Below are positions 59,371 through 64,000 of a stretch of DNA of 64,000 nucleotides, piece after piece (positions within the stretch are counted from its first letter, which is position 1; every line of letters starts with the position of its first letter). Made by a program: the position numbers and the translations under genes. Source of the stretch: Phycomyces blakesleeanus NRRL 1555(-) (taxonomy: Eukaryota; Mucoromycota; Mucoromycetes; Mucorales; Phycomycetaceae). The stretch lies in contig NW_017265136.1 in assembly GCF_001638985.1 (NCBI RefSeq), positions 1,844,269 to 1,908,268 on the forward strand. The letters run 5' to 3'. Under the pieces are notes generated by a model that saw nothing but the letters and a program-made list of their open reading frames with translations, ran no database searches and had not been told where the DNA came from.

Positions 59371-59700
59371 CACTGTAGTAAATGGCAGAAATTCCTACGA
59401 TCGCGGAGTTGTAATGTCTGCCAATAGAATATTGGCTTTTAGTAAATTAAAAGTATTTACAGCGAATACTATTTATTGGAGTTAAAATTACTTTTTATCT
59501 AATCCAATAAAATCGTTTAAAGTAGCAAAATTATACCATTTTTAGGTACATATTTTCCTTTTATAACAAATTTGGACAGTACAATTCGTTAAATCTCAGA
59601 TTATTTTTGCATATAATCCAATCAAATATTCTAAATATGGCAAATCTATACCTTCTTTTAGATATCTCTATTCTTATAATTGGTTCAACAAATACACGGT
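59371..59700 (+). repeat. dispersed repeat copy B (terminal CACTGTAG) with internal duplication
   Basis: Starts CACTGTAGTAAATGGCAGAA and matches copy A (29745-30012, minus strand) in order through GCCAATAG, AATACTATTTATTGGA, TCTAATCCAATAAAATCG, TATACC and TTTTTAGGTAC. A block of about 70 bp (59495-59568) recurs at 59616-59690, so copy B has an internal tandem duplication that copy A lacks. The end with CTTATAATTGGTTCAA matches copy A again. No coding frame is evident. Confidence 0.65.
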
Positions 59701-60226
59701 TTTATATTGGAATTTTATAGTTTTTATTGATCAAAATAATACAAGTTGAATATAAAGAAGTATGGAAAGAAGAAGTACTATTTTTTATGATATTTAGTAG
59801 CAGTTTAGGCTATAAAGCTACTAAATAATATACATATATCTATTTCTATGTAATACTTTTTACATTTTTTATCTAAAAAAAAGGCTATTCTCTAAGTACT
59901 ATGATATTGATGAAGGTATGTATATTGCTTAATTGATTCTTTTTATCAAATAGTATAAACCAGCTTTGTGTTAACATTGTCATGTCTGATTCCTACTTTT
60001 GAAAAAACAGAAGACAGATTCCCTGCGATTCTCGAAATCTACCGAGATCTCAAATGAGCATGCGAGCAATCTTGACAACCAAATTGTACTTGATGCAGAT
60101 ATTTTTCTGTCAATTCTTCTCAAGTTACTTTCTTTTGTCAACTTTGCTGATTCGTATTTTATTAATACTAGCCTCCATAGTTATTAAGTGTGTTCCTTTT
60201 AGAGACTTTTAATAATTTTAGACCTT

Positions 60227-60442
60227 GTGAAAAAAAAAATAGAAACAAGTCCTTTTAGATGTACCAATCTAAATTGTTTGGAGAACATGGAAGGGTCAGA
60301 GGTTATGCATCGTTTGTGGAATCGGGATCTTGCTGCTGTCCTGAACTTCCGACATATACTTAACAACCTGAGATATGATGGGACTATACCTGTAAGGTTC
60401 ACCCGCGTCATTCGGATTGGACGTATCAGAAGACAAGCATAA
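60227..60442 (+). pseudogene. Fanzor/TnpB-like C-terminal fragment with RuvC-III motif
   Basis: A frame of about 70 codons reads SPFRCTNLNCLENMEGS, then MHRLWNRDLAAVLNFRHIL and ends TRVIRIGRIRRQA-stop. The block W-N-R-D-x-x-A-x-x-N is the RuvC-III signature of OrfB/TnpB and of eukaryotic Fanzor nucleases, and CTNLNC would be one half of the zinc ribbon just before it. The catalytic Asp is kept. Everything upstream (the RuvC-I and -II domains) is missing: frames before 60227 are closed and unrelated. It is a 5'-truncated relic. Family assignment is by motif recognition only. Confidence 0.5.
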
Positions 60443-61335
60443 GAAAATCTCCAGGAGGGTCGTCGTTTGACAAAGACTGACTAGACTTCAAAGAAGATAA
60501 AAAATTCCGTCCTGGTTACCGCTTAGGACCCACCCAAGCGACCGCTGGTAATCCATTAGATTTGAATAACAATATTTAGTTTTTTAATGGGTTGAAAAAG
60601 CTAAGAAAAAGATGTTTTGCTTTGACTGCAAGAAACATGGTGGGGTAAAAAAAAAGTAGAATATAAAAGAGAGCGAGAGAGAAATTGGTGCTTAATTAAA
60701 ACTCAAGTACAAGACACCTTAAACCCCGGAAAACTTGCAACAATTCACTAAAATCGCCTATTTTTTTTTCTATAGGGTAGTGCATTGAGTACTGTGATTT
60801 GCATCGAAATCGCCAGAGAAGTTGCTCTAAATTCACTCCGTTTTTTTTTGCTTTATAAAATATTGTACTAATATTATCTTGAACAAGTTTACTAAATTTT
60901 ATAGACCACAATACGTTCGTAGTCAATAAAGTACATTCTTCTTGTGTCATAGCAATAATTTATCTACCCTTATCTTTCGACTACCCTTCTTTATACGAAC
61001 AATATTGATTTTGATAACGCAGGTAGATTTATATTGTATATTTGAAAAAGAAACTAGAATACGAATAATTATGCCGATAATATTATGCTGGAAACTGGGA
61101 TTGACGTATTTGAAATATGCTTGGTACTAATTTTTAGTCTCCTAAGAACTAGCAAGGTCATTGGATTTTATTGGTCCAATGAGAAAATATGCAAACAGTT
61201 TCAAAACTTAAAAAACTATAAATCTAATAATCATTCTGATTTCTGATTAAATTCTGTTCTCTTTGATTACAAAAAATAGGTCCAAAAGGAAACAGCTACC
61301 CTAATATCATCCAGCACAAATTTATTTAAAAAAAA
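60443..61335. other. spacer within transposon debris
   Basis: A GGGTCGTCGTTTG motif at 60457-60469 resembles the small-element termini further left but is not a clear match. No gene seen. Confidence 0.4.
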
Positions 61336-63163
61336 TGCCATGTCTTGCTCACTTTGAAGAAGCAATCATAAGCAATTATAAAGGAAAACAGACAGACTAC
61401 AATCTCATCCAAAGTACCATGTATAAACAACACTCACTACGACCGATATTTCTGACGATGAAAATACAATTTTGAAGATTGATATGATAAATATGCTATG
61501 AATAACTATGACAATAATAATATCGAGTGGAACGAAACGGATGATATGTATTTCGATAACCAAGGTGTAACCCGTTATCTATATGCGAATTTTGTGCAAC
61601 AACATATTATCTGCGACAAATGTCAAACTCTCGGTGGAAGGCGGCCTTGAGGTATTGTAAAGTGTAACTGAGCTGTATTGAATCAGAAATATTTTTTATT
61701 TTATACTCACTCATTCCAAAACCTTTAGCTTTTATTTCTACCAGAGAATAAATTGCTACCAGAATCAATCCAGATAAGCACAATTTTGGGAAAAATTTGT
61801 TCGGAACCAACCCTGTCCTAAAACTGCATAAAAAAATCATTGAAAAAGGATAACCGTTTCCAGCTACTCAGTTTTGATGCACTTTTGAACTATCAGAGCA
61901 GGAAAAAGTCCAATCTCCCTGTGCTCGCTTCGACACCTGTGACGATTAGTTTGTCTGATAACAAGTCTATCTTCGCGTATGTAAACATTCCCTCCGAGAA
62001 ATTGAAGCTGCTTTCCGCGAACCCTGTTATAGCAAAGTCCATGTTTTCCATGCCTGACCGTACGTCTGACCAGTTCGTACGCTTACAACAAGGCGAAAAA
62101 TGGAGAACGCATAGGAATTTCCGGCCGCTGATATTTACACATAACGAGATTGACTTTTGGTCTGGTTATGTTTTTGAGTTTGTCGGCGGCTCTACCAACA
62201 TCCATTTCTTGGTAGTATTTTCATACGATGGGAAACCCTGCTGTGTATATTTAAGGCTACATGGCTTTAACTATCTAAAGCGGTCATTTCATTGCCATCG
62301 AAGTCAACCCTACTAGCATAAAGCTCGAAACTCTTCTCGGTGTTGACTCGACCCCTGTTAATGTTGCCCTATGCTACAGCGTCTCTCCTGGGAAAGTGTT
62401 CCATTTGATTTCCAGGCGCAAGACCTTGCTGGAAGAGCCCCATTTCTTAAAACGACATGTACTATACGAAACCGGAAAGCCGATCGATCCAAAGTTGTTT
62501 CATAAGGTGAGGATAGCGCCCATTATACTCTTCACCGACGACACCTCCGGAAACCGATCAAAGCAGTATAACCCGTACAAAAGCTGGTCGATGAAGTGTG
62601 CTGCTCTCTCCTACGAAAAGAGATATTCAATTGAGAACATCCACTTTCTCTCTGTGATCCCCAAGAAAAAGAGGGCAAGTGGAATGTCCTTGTTGCCTAC
62701 AATCGTCGAAGACTTCAAAAGGCTTGAAAACGGACTGATGATGTTCTCTACCCAAGACAACGAAAACGTCCTAGTAGCATCACCACTCCTTTGGGTCGAA
62801 GCTGACACACCATGCCATTCCGAACTCTGTGGTCTACGTGCCTCTACTTGGCTGTACCCATGCCGGAAATGTTACGTGGTGTTACAAAGAACTACTGAAA
62901 AATTGAAGGATGAGGTACACTATATGGGTAGACATGATAGCAGGACCAAGGAACATTACTTAATTGCTGCGTCTACCCTGGACAGAAGTTACACCGTACC
63001 AGATGCTCCCCTGACTGGTAAAACTTTTAAAGCAAGTAAAGTAAGCTTCAGAAATAGGGCAACTGATGCATTTGAAATGGAGTACAGTAACAATAACGAT
63101 TCGATATGTTTCAATTTAGGATTGTTGAATAGACCCGCTATTTGTATTGTTGTGCCCCCGTAG
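61336..63163 (+). pseudogene. broken gene of a large transposase-like protein (Mucorales DDE-type, unclassified)
   Basis: The best-kept parts are 61840-62316 and 62396-63163; the second can be extended upstream to about 62290 in its own frame, so one frameshift near 62275-62295 separates them. Landmarks are FWSGYVFEFVGG, then ILFTDDTSGNRSKQYNPY, ASGMSLLPTIVEDFKRLE and SPLLWVEADTPCHSELCGL with YPCRKCYV. I recall the same order (DD-x-SGN-x-SKQ-x-N, a helix, then A-D-N/T-P and a CRxC knuckle) in repeated hypothetical proteins of Mucorales and mushrooms, which behave like CACTA-type transposase relatives. The sequence after RATDA is unrelated to what I expect, so the 3' end is lost. An N-terminal part with CDKCQTLGG and several stops lies at 61336-61640. 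Confidence 0.6.
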
Positions 63164-64000
63164 TTGTAGCGGGACATTTGGTCCGTACCGATCGTAAAAT
63201 AAGAAACATTATAACTAATAAATAAACCTTTTTTCTGTAAAAAAAAATCCCGTTTTAAATTTTGATAATTGATTCGTGCCTTCAATAAAATACATTTGTA
63301 AGGCGCACAATTCGAGAAAATAAGGCGCATTCTTGAGATAATTCTTTTTTTCAGTTTTTTATTCATAAATAAAAAGTTGAGCATACATTATATAAAAAAA
63401 TAGTGCCAAAATGTTTAATAAGTTAATAACCTGAGAATACTTCTGTGCTGTTTATTTGAAAAGAAGTTCCATTCATAACGGTTAGTAACTCTTAAAAATG
63501 CATCTTGTATAGTGTGTTTTACTGTCCCATATATTTACTTATCTAACTTATATTTGACTCGTCATGACTATTTAAGTCTAAGTTACTATTTCCTTGAGAT
63601 TGGTTACTCTTGAGAAATCAACATACTCTCATTATCCCCCACCAATATTGAAAAATGATCTCACTATTTCCAACTGTCGGTATAACCTTAATTCAATAAA
63701 ACTCAACCAGATATTCAAAATCCCGTCAACTATCGTATTATGATGAAATCCAGATAATAGAGAGGGTGTCGAGTTATGATAATTTCAAGATGACTAAAAA
63801 ATAATTATTTGTGAAACCCAATCAAAAATAAGAATAAAGCTCAGACACAGTTATGAATATTATAAGTTGAAAACATTGATACTAAGAAATTTAGAGGAAA
63901 TAGACCTTAATAAACTTGACTTTCCAAGGCCTATTTTATTAAGTAAGTATGAAGAAGATGCTACTGGCTATCATACATTTTGTTTTGAAGTGGGAAAAAT
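63164..64000. other. right edge of window, no gene seen
   Basis: AT-rich sequence following the broken transposase. Frames on both strands are short and lack features. A gene could continue beyond the window edge. Confidence 0.45.

Overview
The window is nuclear DNA of an early-diverging fungus, most likely Mucoromycota (Mucorales). The evidence is compact genes split by many short GT-AG introns, AT-rich spacers full of microsatellites, three rhizopuspepsin-type secreted aspartic proteases, a fungal APSES cell-cycle factor, and relics of transposons that I associate with mucoralean genomes. No database was searched; family names come from recognising motifs, and the genus cannot be fixed from this sequence. 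Exon-intron models were worked out by hand from splice sites and reading-frame phase. Each complete model sums to a multiple of three.

Region 1 (1-26 kb) is gene-dense housekeeping DNA: a low-complexity fungal protein with a conserved C-terminal domain (about 1.04-2.46 kb, +), RRS1 ribosome biogenesis factor (4.3-5.3 kb, -), MZT1 gamma-tubulin complex adaptor (6.05-6.47 kb, +), PNKP DNA-end repair phosphatase/kinase (6.9-9.2 kb, +), an RGG-box protein (9.7-11.5 kb, -), an ALKBH1-type dioxygenase (13.6-15.3 kb, -), a YIPF1/2 Golgi membrane protein (15.8-17.2 kb, -), mitochondrial malic enzyme (18.5-20.9 kb, +) and an insulysin/Ste23 metallopeptidase of 13 exons (21.2-25.7 kb, -).

Region 2 (25.7-38.7 kb) is gene-poor. 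It holds one intact gene, an MFS sugar transporter (33.3-34.9 kb, +). Around it are a dead Tc1/mariner transposase (28.8-29.6 kb), a dispersed repeat with a partner near 59.4 kb, a run of 21 G, and a probable Fanzor/TnpB-like fragment (36.7 kb).

Region 3 (38.7-47.2 kb) is again ordinary: CCT2 chaperonin (-), an MBF-type APSES/ankyrin factor (-) that shares a 272-bp divergent promoter with a RAB5 GTPase (+), and a two-exon orphan protein (46.1-47.2 kb, +).

Region 4 (50-59 kb) is a cluster of three aspartic protease genes (+, -, +) with identical intron positions. The second and third are nearly identical in exons 1-3 but clearly diverged in exon 4, which suggests gene conversion or mosaic exchange. 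A 4.1-kb spacer with small inverted-repeat elements and a possible LINE remnant separates them. Region 5 (59-64 kb) is transposon debris: the second copy of the dispersed repeat, a TnpB/Fanzor-like C-terminal fragment, and a frameshifted copy of a large unclassified DDE-type transposase-like protein.

Nothing here proves a new biological system. The best leads are the mosaic protease pair, the paired Fanzor-like relics, the two-copy dispersed repeat with its terminal motif, and ALKBH1 in a lineage known for adenine methylation.
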